From Holophagales bacterium UBA5066 (GTDB lineage Bacteria > Acidobacteriota > Thermoanaerobaculia > UBA5066): DNA of 20,191 nucleotides. The translations under genes were made by a program, and so were the position numbers. Below the pieces are notes generated by a model. The model ran no database searches. It saw only the letters and a program-made list of their open reading frames with translations, and was not told where the DNA came from. Of the stretch, positions 1 to 7,424 are shown piece after piece (the stretch's first letter is position 1; each line of letters opens with the position of its first letter). Where the stretch lies: NCBI GenBank assembly GCA_002414905.1, contig DIAY01000166.1, positions 1 through 20,191 on the forward strand, written 5' to 3'.

Positions 1-251
1 CTCAGCGTCGCCTCCCGGTGCCCCGAGAGGAGGTCGTCGAGTCGCTCTTCCGGGCTCTTGCGGCAGGGTTCGATCCGTTTCGCCATGTCGCACAGGGTAC
101 GAGAGTGTGCGACGGGATGGCGACCGCCCGGCGGGAATCAACCGATCCTGCACCGGGAAGCTTCCCGGAGTCCTTCGGCGATACCGTTCGGGAGGCACGT
201 GGATGAGGGATCGACACCGGGTTCGCCATCAAGCGGCGCATCGTCGCCCGT
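1..251. other. Left-edge region without a confident gene
   Basis: This stretch lies downstream of the beta-helix gene stop at 252-254. One plus-strand frame is open from the window edge (position 3) to a TGA at 204-206, so it could be the last 67 codons of a gene that starts outside the window. Its first 17 codons are rich in G/C at the third position, but over the whole frame about two thirds end in G or C, which is below the neighbouring real genes. I recognise no family. I see no convincing terminator hairpin, promoter or RNA gene here. Confidence 0.25.
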
Positions 252-2093
252 TCAGCGGAAGTATCCGGAAACGTCCAGGACGAAGTGCGTCGGCTGTACC
301 GACTCGTTCCGGACCGTCAGCCGGCCGAGCGCGCCGGGGACGACGATGGCGGCCGAGGCCCTCGTCCGACCCGCGCGGACGGCCAGGACCTGCGCGAGCG
401 GCGCCGCGCTCCCGGCCCCGAAGAGCCGGAGGACTCCGTCTGCCGCAGGCCCGACTCCGGTGACGTTGACGGCGAGGCTGCGCGCGTCCGAGGGGACGCC
501 GCAGGTCCCCGCCGCGTCGAAGGAGAGCGTTCCGTTCGCGGTGACGGGCGCACCGGCGCCGAGACGCGTGTCCAGGACCCGGCAAGGGGTTACGGCGTAG
601 AAGCCCACCGCGGACTCGGTCCCCTCGAAAGCCCCGACGTCGCAGCGGACGCCCGCGGGGCGCGCGGCGCCGCGGGCGTCGACCGTCGCGTGGCAGCCTG
701 CGAACGCGCCGTCGACCGCCGGGCTCCCCGGGAGGAGCGAGACGGTTTCCACGAGTCCGCCGTGGTCGGCGAGAGGGCCGAGGAGGGGGTCGGCGACGAT
801 CGGTACGGCGACGCAGTTCTCGTCGTTGCCGTCGTTCAGGTTCCTCTGCGGGTACTCCAGAACGTCACCACCATTCGTCATCTGAGGCGAGCCGACGTCG
901 CAGTTATTCCCGATGTTCCACGGGTTTCCGCCGTTGTCCGCCGTGTTGTGGCCGACGATGGAGGCGCGGATCGTCACGTTCGAGGCGGGGGCGGCGACCG
1001 TGATCCCGCCGCCGGTCCAGCCCGCGTGGTTCCGTGTGACGGTGAGGTGGGAGAGGGTCACGTTTGCGCCGGACGGGTAGATGGAGAACGCTCCTCCGAT
1101 CGCGTATCCGGCGGGCGCCTCGGCCCCTTCCGCACGGTTCCCCGTGAACGTGACGTTCGTGACCGCCGCGGACGTCGGATGGTAGAGCCACAGCCCGCCT
1201 CCCTGAGTGAACGCGCGGTTCCCGGCGACGAGGGATCCGGAGAGGCTCAGCAACCCGTCCTGGTGGTAGATCGCGCCGCCGTTCCCGCCGGTCGCCCGGT
1301 TCTCGAGGAACGTCGAGTCGGCGATGACGAGCGCCTGTGAACTCTGGTACATCACGGAGTGGATCGCTCCTCCCGCCCAGGCGACGTTGTCGCGGAAAGT
1401 GCAGCGCTCGACGCGCACCTCGCCGTCGCCCGAGCCGTCGACGTAAAGCGCGCCCCCCGTTGCCCCGTAGCTGGAGACACGGGACTGGGTCTCGTTGCCG
1501 ACGAAGGTCGAGTCCCGGATCGCGAGCCCGTTCGCGGGGCCAGTCCCGTCGCCGCCGAGGAAGCCGATCGCGCCGCCATTCCCGCCCCGGTTTCGGAGGA
1601 ACGCGCTCCCTTCGACCGTCGAGACGCCCCCCTGCACGTAGATGGCACCTCCTCCGACGTCGTCTCCGGCCTGGGTGCAGATGTTGTCCTCGAAGCGCAC
1701 GTTCAGGACCGTCAGCGCGGGAGTCCCGCGTTCGTGGAAGTCGCTCCGGATCGCGGCGCCGAAGTCGAGAGCCCGGCCGCGCCGAAGAGTCAGGTTCCTG
1801 ACCGTCAGCTGCCGCTCGTAGCTCAAGGAGAAGAGCCGGACGGCGTCCTGGCCGTCGAGTGTCACGAGCCCCCCACCATCGATGACGGTCGCCGTGACGG
1901 CCGAAATCGTCTTCGTCGACGTCAACGGGATCGAGACGGCCGCGCCGCCGCACGAGAAGGTCACGGCGCCGCCTCCGGAGAGAGCCCCGTTCAGCGCGGA
2001 CTCGGTGCAGGAGCCGGGTGTCCCGTTGCCAACGACTCCCGCTGCCCCGGCAAGGGCCGGACAGAAGAGAAAAAGGACGAACGCCCGCTTCAC
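252..2093 (-). CDS. Secreted right-handed beta-helix protein with choice-of-anchor-like and C-terminal 'VLDTR' domains
   Basis: This 613-residue protein is predicted to be exported. It begins with a signal peptide (MKRAFVLFLFCPALAGAAG, cleavage near residue 17-19). Residues of about 25-420 are a ladder of short repeats rich in G, N, T and V with recurring 'RNLTLRRG', 'FEDNICTQAGG', 'GGAIYVQGG' and 'GGGLWLYHP' patterns, typical of a parallel beta-helix. Residues of about 430-490 carry 'SPAVDGA' and 'CDVGAFEG', the signature of choice-of-anchor Q-type tails. The last ~115 residues start at 'TPCRVLDTR' and form a beta-rich domain seen at the C-terminus of many Acidobacteria-type secreted proteins. 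The start is GTG at 2093. No Shine-Dalgarno sequence is visible, but a promoter-like pair just upstream would give a leaderless message. The ligand or substrate is unknown, and no lyase catalytic set could be assigned. Confidence 0.85.
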   Translation of the reverse strand: MKRAFVLFLFCPALAGAAGVVGNGTPGSCTESALNGALSGGGAVTFSCGGAAVSIPLTSTKTISAVTATVIDGGGLVTLDGQDAVRLFSLSYERQLTVRNLTLRRGRALDFGAAIRSDFHERGTPALTVLNVRFEDNICTQAGDDVGGGAIYVQGGVSTVEGSAFLRNRGGNGGAIGFLGGDGTGPANGLAIRDSTFVGNETQSRVSSYGATGGALYVDGSGDGEVRVERCTFRDNVAWAGGAIHSVMYQSSQALVIADSTFLENRATGGNGGAIYHQDGLLSLSGSLVAGNRAFTQGGGLWLYHPTSAAVTNVTFTGNRAEGAEAPAGYAIGGAFSIYPSGANVTLSHLTVTRNHAGWTGGGITVAAPASNVTIRASIVGHNTADNGGNPWNIGNNCDVGSPQMTNGGDVLEYPQRNLNDGNDENCVAVPIVADPLLGPLADHGGLVETVSLLPGSPAVDGAFAGCHATVDARGAARPAGVRCDVGAFEGTESAVGFYAVTPCRVLDTRLGAGAPVTANGTLSFDAAGTCGVPSDARSLAVNVTGVGPAADGVLRLFGAGSAAPLAQVLAVRAGRTRASAAIVVPGALGRLTVRNESVQPTHFVLDVSGYFR

Positions 2094-2099
2094 ACACGT

Positions 2100-2128
2100 A
2101 CGATGCCGCAGCGACCCGTCACATTCAA
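2100..2128 (-). promoter_or_regulatory. Candidate promoter of the beta-helix gene
   Basis: On the minus strand TTGAAT (2128-2123) and CATCGT (2105-2100) are separated by 17 nt. Transcription would start around 2093-2094, essentially at the GTG start codon, which fits the missing ribosome binding site. The -10 match is only 3 of 6, although A2 and T6 are kept. An inverted repeat GTGAC-4 nt-GTCAC lies just upstream at 2147-2160 and could be an operator. This is sequence reading only. Confidence 0.3.
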
Positions 2129-2253
2129 TCCCGCCCGGGCGCGCCGGTGACGGTCGTCACGGCCGCGAGAAACCGACGTTGACCCAGGGCGTGAGCGGGG
2201 GGCAGAGTCGCCTCCCGCACCGCGCCCGGTTCCGGCTACACTCGATGAGCCTC

Positions 2254-3021
2254 ATGAGAAACCTTCAGTCTCTGACCCGGGTCGCCCTCCTCCTTCCACT
2301 GTCGTTTGTCGCGTGCACGCCCGCCACGCCCACGCCGAAGGCGGCACCCGTCGCCGCAGCCTCGACCAAGGCTCCCCGGGTTCCGACCGACGAGCTGCAC
2401 TGGCTGCGCGGATCGGCCGAGTACCGAGCGATCACCATCCAGACCTTCCGCGCCGCCCTCGAAGCCGCCGAGGAGGCGAGCGCCGGGCGACCGGCGGGGA
2501 GCTGGGGCGTTTCCGTCGATGCCGACGAGTCGATCATCGACAACTCCACCTACGAGCTCGAGCTCCAGCAGCAGGGCCGCGTCCACACGGACGCCGCCTG
2601 GAAGACGTGGGTGAAACGGGGTGAGAGGACGGCCGTGCCCGGCGCCGCGATGTTCCTTGCGGGCGTGCAGCGCCTTGGCGGACGCGTCGCGGTCGTCACG
2701 AACACGGTCCAGTCGCTCTGCCCCGAAGTCGCCGCGAACCTTCGTTCCCTTTCGCTCCCGTTCGACATCCTCGTCTGCCGCGCCGACAACGGTGCCGACC
2801 GGAAAGAAGGGCGCTGGGGAAGCATTGCCGACGGCACGACCCGGCCCGATCTCGGTCCGGTCGAGATCCTGGTCTGGGTCGGGGACAACATTCAGGACTT
2901 CCCCGAGCAGAGCCAGGCCCTGCGCGACGAGCCCGAGTCCGCCTACGGCAGCTTCGGCGTGCGCTTCTTCGCGCTCCCGAATCCCGTCTACGGCACGTGG
3001 GAGAAGAACACGCCCCGGTAG
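2254..3021 (+). CDS. HAD-superfamily acid phosphatase, lipoprotein e(P4)-like
   Basis: This predicted 255-residue phosphatase is exported as a lipoprotein and should remove phosphate from nucleotides or other small phosphomonoesters outside the cytoplasm. The N-terminus MRNLQSLTRVALLLPLSFVAC ends in a lipobox-like FVAC, making Cys21 the likely lipidated residue. HAD motif I is DADES at residues 89-93 (nucleophile Asp89, general acid Asp91); family members usually have DxDET. Motif II is the Thr-Asn of VTNT at 149-152. Motif IV is GDNIQDF with Asp211 and Asp215, matching the GDNxxDF of the e(P4)/PF03767 family. Length is near the family norm. An in-frame ATG at 2245 is an alternative start; neither has a strong Shine-Dalgarno sequence. 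TACACT at 2237-2242 could be a -10 box for a very short leader. The gene is divergent from the beta-helix gene and convergent with the esterase gene. The family is fairly sure; the substrate is not known. Confidence 0.85.
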   Translation: MRNLQSLTRVALLLPLSFVACTPATPTPKAAPVAAASTKAPRVPTDELHWLRGSAEYRAITIQTFRAALEAAEEASAGRPAGSWGVSVDADESIIDNSTYELELQQQGRVHTDAAWKTWVKRGERTAVPGAAMFLAGVQRLGGRVAVVTNTVQSLCPEVAANLRSLSLPFDILVCRADNGADRKEGRWGSIADGTTRPDLGPVEILVWVGDNIQDFPEQSQALRDEPESAYGSFGVRFFALPNPVYGTWEKNTPR

Positions 3022-3044
3022 CGCGGCCGCCGCGACGGTGGAGC

Positions 3045-3077
3045 TGGCGCGCGAACGACCGTTCGAGGGGAGCGCCA
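3045..3077. terminator. Composite hairpin between convergent genes
   Basis: The outer arms TGGCGC (3045-3050) and GCGCCA (3072-3077) enclose the inner arms CGAAC (3052-3056) and GTTCG (3061-3065), followed on the plus strand by TCTTCCC. It lies in the 70-nt gap between the phosphatase stop (3021) and the esterase stop (3092), where a bidirectional terminator is expected. The T-tract is poor, so termination strength is uncertain. Confidence 0.45.
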
Positions 3078-3091
3078 TCTTCCCGCCGTCG

Positions 3092-6000
3092 TCAGGGCGA
3101 GGACACGAGTCCGTCCCAGAAGTTGCAGGCGTCCGGCCGGACTCCGTCGACCGCTCCGGCGGGAGAATCCCAGATGAGTGTCCGGTCCCGAAGGGGGTCG
3201 TAGGCGGGCCAGGCCGTGAGGCCCGCTCCATTCGGGTCTCCCGCCGCGGCGAACCGCGCCCAGGCGGCGTTCATCGACTCCGAGAGCGCTCGCTCCGCTG
3301 CGCTCGGCGCGTATCCCGGAATCGCATCGAAGCTGCCGAAGACGAAAGGGATCTCGATGCCGTGGACCGCGCCGTGGAGACGGCTCGCCGGGTAGCTGAA
3401 AAAGTAGCGGAACACCGGCGAGCCGCCCTTCGCCGCGGCCCGGGCGAAACGCCGGGAGGGGCAGATGAAGCGGGCATCGCTCGTAACGGCGACGTACGCC
3501 TTCCTTGGAGTGGCATACGCCGATGCCGGGTACCGGGCGAGGACGAGCGGCGCGAGGGCCCCGAACTGGGCCGCGACCAGTGCCCGGTACTCCGCCTCGG
3601 TCGTGAGGGGAGGAGCCGCGGATCCCGTTTCGTCGGCGTTGGCTCCGATGGCGAACGGAACCCGGTTGTGCGCCCCTTTCCCGAGAACGGCTTCGGGCGA
3701 ATCCCGCAGGACGAAGCCGTCGACCGCCGGGCCCCAGAGCTGCCCCGAGGACGAGGCAATCGAGACGACGGGCGGGACGGCGCGAAGGAGAGACTCGAAC
3801 GGCCGGCTCCGCAGGCATGCCGCCGGATCGGCCGCCTGAGAGCAGCCCGCCTTTTCGGTAAGCGTGTCGCCGAACGCGACGAACTCGGCGAGTGGCCGCT
3901 GCGTACATCCGCCGCTCTGCACCAGGGCGCGCTCGAAGAGCCCGGCGCCGAGCGGCGAGGCGACGAGCGTGCAGACGTTCACGCCGCCGGCCGACTCGCC
4001 GAAGATCGTGACGCGCGACGGGTCGCCGCCGAACGCGGCGATGTTTCGCTTCACCCATCGAAGCGCGGCGAGCTGGTCGTACGTTCCATAGTTTCCCGAG
4101 ACGCCGCGGCGCGTTTCGGCTGAAAGGAATGGCTGCGCGAGCCACCCGAACGAGGAGAGCCGGTAGTTCGCGGTGACGACGACGGCGCGCCCCTTCTCTG
4201 CGAAGACCGTCCCGTCGTAGTACGCGTACGAGCTCGCTCCCGCAGCGTTTCCGCCTCCGTGGATGAAGAACAGGACCGGGAGCGGCGAGGCCTGCGAAAC
4301 CGCAGGAGCCCAGACGTTCAGGGTGAGACAGTCCTCCGAGCCCGTGGCGTTGCCCGCTTCGTCGAGCTGCGCGCAGAGAGTGCCGGACGCCGTCGAGGAC
4401 CGTACGCCGCTCCAGGGGACCGGAGGCGCGGGAGGGCGCCACCGCAGGGAACCGGTCGGAGGCGCCGCGAACGGAATTCCTCGATACGACGTGCTGCCAC
4501 CGCTGACGGCACCCGAGGCGGCGCCGCTCTGGGTGAGGACCGAGCCGGGAGGAGCGGTGACCTCCACCGTGACGGGTGCCGAACGGTCCTCGGAACACGC
4601 AGAGGAGGGAACCCAGCGGTACGTCGTCGTGACCGCCGGGACGACGGAAAGGCTCCCGCCGGGTCCGAGTGGAAGGTCCCCCGGAACGACACGCCCGGTG
4701 CCCCGCCCCGGTGCCGCGAGGTGCAGGGACACAGGGGTTCCCGCCTCGACCCGGGAGGAGGAGAGCGAGAGGGCCGGCGCGGGACCAGCTGGCGGGCACG
4801 TGGCCACGGGCAGGAATGCGGGCGAGAGAATCGCGGGGTCCGAGGTCCCGTTGTCGATGACGCTCGCGTACGCGTCGAGGGATCCCGAGTCCACCGTCAC
4901 CTCGAGCGTCGCGTCGCGAGGCGCGGCCATATCGCCGAACCAGCCTGAGAGCGACCGCTGCGCCCACGAGAACGGGCCGGTGTCGAAGCCCGCTTCGGCG
5001 AGCGTCTCTCCGGAGGCGGCCCTGAGGCGGAGCCGGGCCCTCGCTCCGAGGGGACCGCCCACGAATGCGACGTTCGTCCGGAAGCCCGACGCGCCGGAGT
5101 CCGACGAGAGTCCCGTGAACGCGAGAACCCGCCCGGGGACCGCGAAGGCGTCCTCGGGAGTGAGCTCCTGAGAGGCGGCGTATGTTCCGGGACGTCCCGA
5201 GGGGTCGACGTTTCGGGTCGCGGCGAGGACCGAGAGACGCTCCGTCGCGCTGATCCGTACCGGCATTGCGCTCCCGTCCGGGACTCCGAGCGCGCCGAGG
5301 AGGTCGGGCTCCTCCAGAATGCCGCGCGGCGGCACGAGGCGCGACGCGCGGGCGCTTCCACCGGGCACTTCGAGAGTCGCTTCGACAGGGACGAGGCCCG
5401 GATTCACGAGGCGCAGGCCCGTTCGCCAGAGCGTCCCGTTCGCACCCGGGATGCGGGCGGCACCGGAGACGATGACGGCGCTCGTTGGAACGGCAGGCGT
5501 CTCGATCCTGCGCGCACGGGCGAGAAGGCCGTCGCCGGTGACGTTGTCGACGACGGCGGTGTACGCCACCGCCGATCCGCGCAGGACGCGGACCTCGACG
5601 CGGCCGAGCGCGATTTCGGGATCCGCGGCGAGCCCGGTAACGGACTGTTGCCAGAAGAGCGGTTCGTCGCTCGCGAGACGCCTCTCGCCCCTCACGAGAC
5701 CGGCGTCGTCGACGAGGGTCAGGAGCGCATCGGACCCCGGCTCGAGAAGACTCACCGCGACGTTCGTCCGAAAGCCGTCTCCGGCAGCCGTCGTGTGGGA
5801 GAGCCAGGGTGCGACGCCCGTCTCGCCCGCCCGCAGGGCCTCGGCTTCGCGCAGGGACGTAAGGGCGAGCCCATAGGTCCCCCGCGAATCCGCAACGTTG
5901 GCGGTGACACCGCGGAGGAGGAACGGCCGGTCGGCCCGGGCGAGCATGGTCCCGGCCGCCGAGTCGAGGCCGAACAGGGAAGCGACCGGGTCATCCAGCC

Positions 6001-6259
6001 GGAGCGTCTGGCGAGCACTCAGGACGAGGCGCGCCGTTCCAGCCCGCCCGGTCGTCGCCACGAGCTCGAGGTCGACTTCGAGCGGCGAGTCCGACGGATT
6101 GTGGAGCCAGGCCGTCGAGACGAAGCGGCTTCCGAACGCGCCGTCCGTGCGGGCGACGCCCGGCAGGACGAGGCGATCCTCCCCCGCCGCCCGACAGGCG
6201 AAGAGGAGGACCACCCTGAACATCCACCACCGGAAAGCCGCGGAGAACCGACCCGCCAT
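3092..6259 (-). CDS. Secreted multidomain type-B carboxylesterase with N-terminal repeated beta modules
   Basis: This 1055-residue exported protein ends in a carboxylesterase (alpha/beta hydrolase, PF00135 type) expected to cleave carboxylic esters. The catalytic triad is visible: Ser756 in GESAGG, Glu877 in ANADETG and His966 in VHGIEIPFVF. The oxyanion-hole motif FIHGGGN and the EDCLTLNVWAP signature are intact. The esterase covers about residues 574-1055, a normal length for the family. Ahead of it lie a signal peptide (hydrophobic MFRVVLLFACRAAG) and four modules of roughly 100-120 residues, recognisable by recurring FRTNVAV / WRTGLRLVN / FRTNVAFVG strands and 'AVVDN'/'SVIDN' turns, then an Ig-like segment of about 90 residues. 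The ATG at 6259 is chosen because GGAGGGG sits 3-5 nt upstream; an in-frame GTG at 6313 lacks such a site. The modules may bind surfaces or polymers; the real substrate is unknown. Confidence 0.88.
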   Translation of the reverse strand: MAGRFSAAFRWWMFRVVLLFACRAAGEDRLVLPGVARTDGAFGSRFVSTAWLHNPSDSPLEVDLELVATTGRAGTARLVLSARQTLRLDDPVASLFGLDSAAGTMLARADRPFLLRGVTANVADSRGTYGLALTSLREAEALRAGETGVAPWLSHTTAAGDGFRTNVAVSLLEPGSDALLTLVDDAGLVRGERRLASDEPLFWQQSVTGLAADPEIALGRVEVRVLRGSAVAYTAVVDNVTGDGLLARARRIETPAVPTSAVIVSGAARIPGANGTLWRTGLRLVNPGLVPVEATLEVPGGSARASRLVPPRGILEEPDLLGALGVPDGSAMPVRISATERLSVLAATRNVDPSGRPGTYAASQELTPEDAFAVPGRVLAFTGLSSDSGASGFRTNVAFVGGPLGARARLRLRAASGETLAEAGFDTGPFSWAQRSLSGWFGDMAAPRDATLEVTVDSGSLDAYASVIDNGTSDPAILSPAFLPVATCPPAGPAPALSLSSSRVEAGTPVSLHLAAPGRGTGRVVPGDLPLGPGGSLSVVPAVTTTYRWVPSSACSEDRSAPVTVEVTAPPGSVLTQSGAASGAVSGGSTSYRGIPFAAPPTGSLRWRPPAPPVPWSGVRSSTASGTLCAQLDEAGNATGSEDCLTLNVWAPAVSQASPLPVLFFIHGGGNAAGASSYAYYDGTVFAEKGRAVVVTANYRLSSFGWLAQPFLSAETRRGVSGNYGTYDQLAALRWVKRNIAAFGGDPSRVTIFGESAGGVNVCTLVASPLGAGLFERALVQSGGCTQRPLAEFVAFGDTLTEKAGCSQAADPAACLRSRPFESLLRAVPPVVSIASSSGQLWGPAVDGFVLRDSPEAVLGKGAHNRVPFAIGANADETGSAAPPLTTEAEYRALVAAQFGALAPLVLARYPASAYATPRKAYVAVTSDARFICPSRRFARAAAKGGSPVFRYFFSYPASRLHGAVHGIEIPFVFGSFDAIPGYAPSAAERALSESMNAAWARFAAAGDPNGAGLTAWPAYDPLRDRTLIWDSPAGAVDGVRPDACNFWDGLVSSP

Positions 6260-6523
6260 CCGCCCCTCCAGCTCGTTTGACGCAACAGGGACGCAGAAGG
6301 ATGACGCCGCCACCGCACTTCCTTCCGCGAGGCCTCCTGCCGCGGCCCCAGGTGATCGAGAACGCGCGGATCCCGAAGGAGACCGCTCTCACGGTGACGA
6401 CCTGCACGACCCGGTCGATCGAACCGCTCCTGGCGTCCCGGCTCGCGACGGGCAGGGTCCGATTCCCGGCTCATCGCCCCGGGGGGACCGGCGGCCGAGG
6501 AAGGCCCTGGCGTCTCTCGGAGT

Positions 6524-6552
6524 TTGACGCGCCGCCCAAACGGCTCCAGACT
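6524..6552 (+). promoter_or_regulatory. Candidate promoter of the unrecognised gene at 6615
   Basis: TTGACG (6524-6529) and CAGACT (6547-6552) are separated by exactly 17 nt. The -35 matches five of six consensus bases; the -10 keeps A2 and T6. Transcription would start near 6559, giving a leader of about 55 nt. The rest of the 355-nt gap from 6260 to 6614 shows nothing else I can name. Confidence 0.45.
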
Positions 6553-6614
6553 GTCGTCACACACTCCCCCGGGAACACCCGGCCACGGCCCTACGCGCCG
6601 GGAGAGGGATGCGA

Positions 6615-7391
6615 ATGCCGACGATCAGTACCAGGAAGTTCATCGCCCTCCGGAAGCTCACACGCTCTCTCGCCGAGACGCTGCGGACGGAAGTGCGCAG
6701 TACGCTGATGACGGTCGAGCCGCTGCTGCGACCGCGGATGGTGTTCGGCGAGCACGTGCAGGGACACGGCAAGGACCTCGTCAAGGGCGCCGACCGGGCC
6801 TTCAAGGAGCTGGCGGCGGACTACGCCGAGGTCGCCGGCAACAAGCCGTTCCACATCCCGAAGGAGCTCAAGAGCCCGTTCGAGGTGATGAGCGCGTCTC
6901 TCGAGATGCAGCCCGTGGAGTATTCCTACACGGCCCGCGGCGATCGGGACAGCAAGACCGTCCGGATCTCGTCGCCGTTGAGGTGGGTCGTCAACTATCG
7001 CGACTACGGCATCGAGGAGCTCAAGCGCGTCCTGGCGGACCGCAACCGGACCGAGGAGCAGCTCCGGCGTTTTGCCCTCCACTTCCTGCTCGTCGAGCAC
7101 GTCTTCACGCGGCAGCCCGGAGTCAAGGACATGCTCTCGTCGCTTCGCTTCCCGGTCGTCGTCGAACGCCGTCCGGAGTTCGGGAACCTCCCGATCACAT
7201 GCATCACGACGGCGATCTCGACCTACCGCCCGGACGACGAGGTGATCATCGAGACGACGGAGATCTCCGGGAGCGAGGAGTTCGAGGAGTTCGTGCGGGT
7301 CTCGGACATCTCGGGCCTGCAGGACGCCTTCCGCGAGAAGCTCGTCGAGATCGTGAAAGCCCAGGACCCGGAGCTCCTCGAGGAAGCCTGA
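6615..7391 (+). CDS. Unrecognised 258-residue cytoplasmic protein
   Basis: I do not recognise the family. The protein has no signal peptide and no membrane helix. Its N-terminal 35 residues are basic and helical (TRKFIALRKLTRSLAETLR). The middle (about 60-125) looks beta-rich, with 'MQPVEYSYTARGDRDSKTVR'. Residues of about 130-170 form a charged helical pair containing YGIEELKRVL and RRFALHFLLVEHVF. Strands follow (FPVVVERRPEF, ITCITTAISTY, EVIIETTEISG) and an acidic C-terminal helix. The start is taken as ATG 6615 because GAGAGG at 6602-6607 lies 7 nt upstream; the in-frame ATG at 6609 touches that site. Third-position GC is high, so it is a real gene. It is monocistronic, faces the methyltransferase gene tail to tail, and lies about 1 kb from the T6SS genes, so a secretion role is possible but unsupported. 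Confidence 0.8.
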   Translation: MPTISTRKFIALRKLTRSLAETLRTEVRSTLMTVEPLLRPRMVFGEHVQGHGKDLVKGADRAFKELAADYAEVAGNKPFHIPKELKSPFEVMSASLEMQPVEYSYTARGDRDSKTVRISSPLRWVVNYRDYGIEELKRVLADRNRTEEQLRRFALHFLLVEHVFTRQPGVKDMLSSLRFPVVVERRPEFGNLPITCITTAISTYRPDDEVIIETTEISGSEEFEEFVRVSDISGLQDAFREKLVEIVKAQDPELLEEA

Positions 7392-7392
7392 C

Positions 7393-7413
7393 GCCGGCGC
7401 GGAACGCGCCGGC
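7393..7413. terminator. Bidirectional hairpin between convergent genes
   Basis: A perfect 8-bp stem, GCCGGCGC (7393-7400) and GCGCCGGC (7406-7413), closes a GGAAC loop. It fills the 33-nt gap between the stop of the unrecognised gene (7391) and the stop of the methyltransferase gene (7425). There is no long T-tract on either side, as is common in high-GC genomes. Confidence 0.6.
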
Positions 7414-7424
7414 TCGTTCCGGGT

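Noticed and set aside
3..206. Partial plus-strand gene at the left edge
   Set aside because: Open to the edge, but third-position GC is near background and no motif is recognisable, so I list it only as an uncertain region.
2179..2184. TTGACC as a -35 box for the phosphatase
   Set aside because: The nearest plausible -10 (TACACT at 2237) is 52 nt away and no acceptable -10 lies at 16-18 nt.
2988..4967. 659-codon minus-strand frame overlapping the esterase gene
   Set aside because: Arginine- and proline-rich out-of-frame translation; the esterase frame has the intact catalytic triad.
6260..6313. 18-residue GTG-initiated extension of the esterase
   Set aside because: No ribosome binding site for the GTG and it would precede an already complete signal peptide; ATG 6259 has GGAGGGG.
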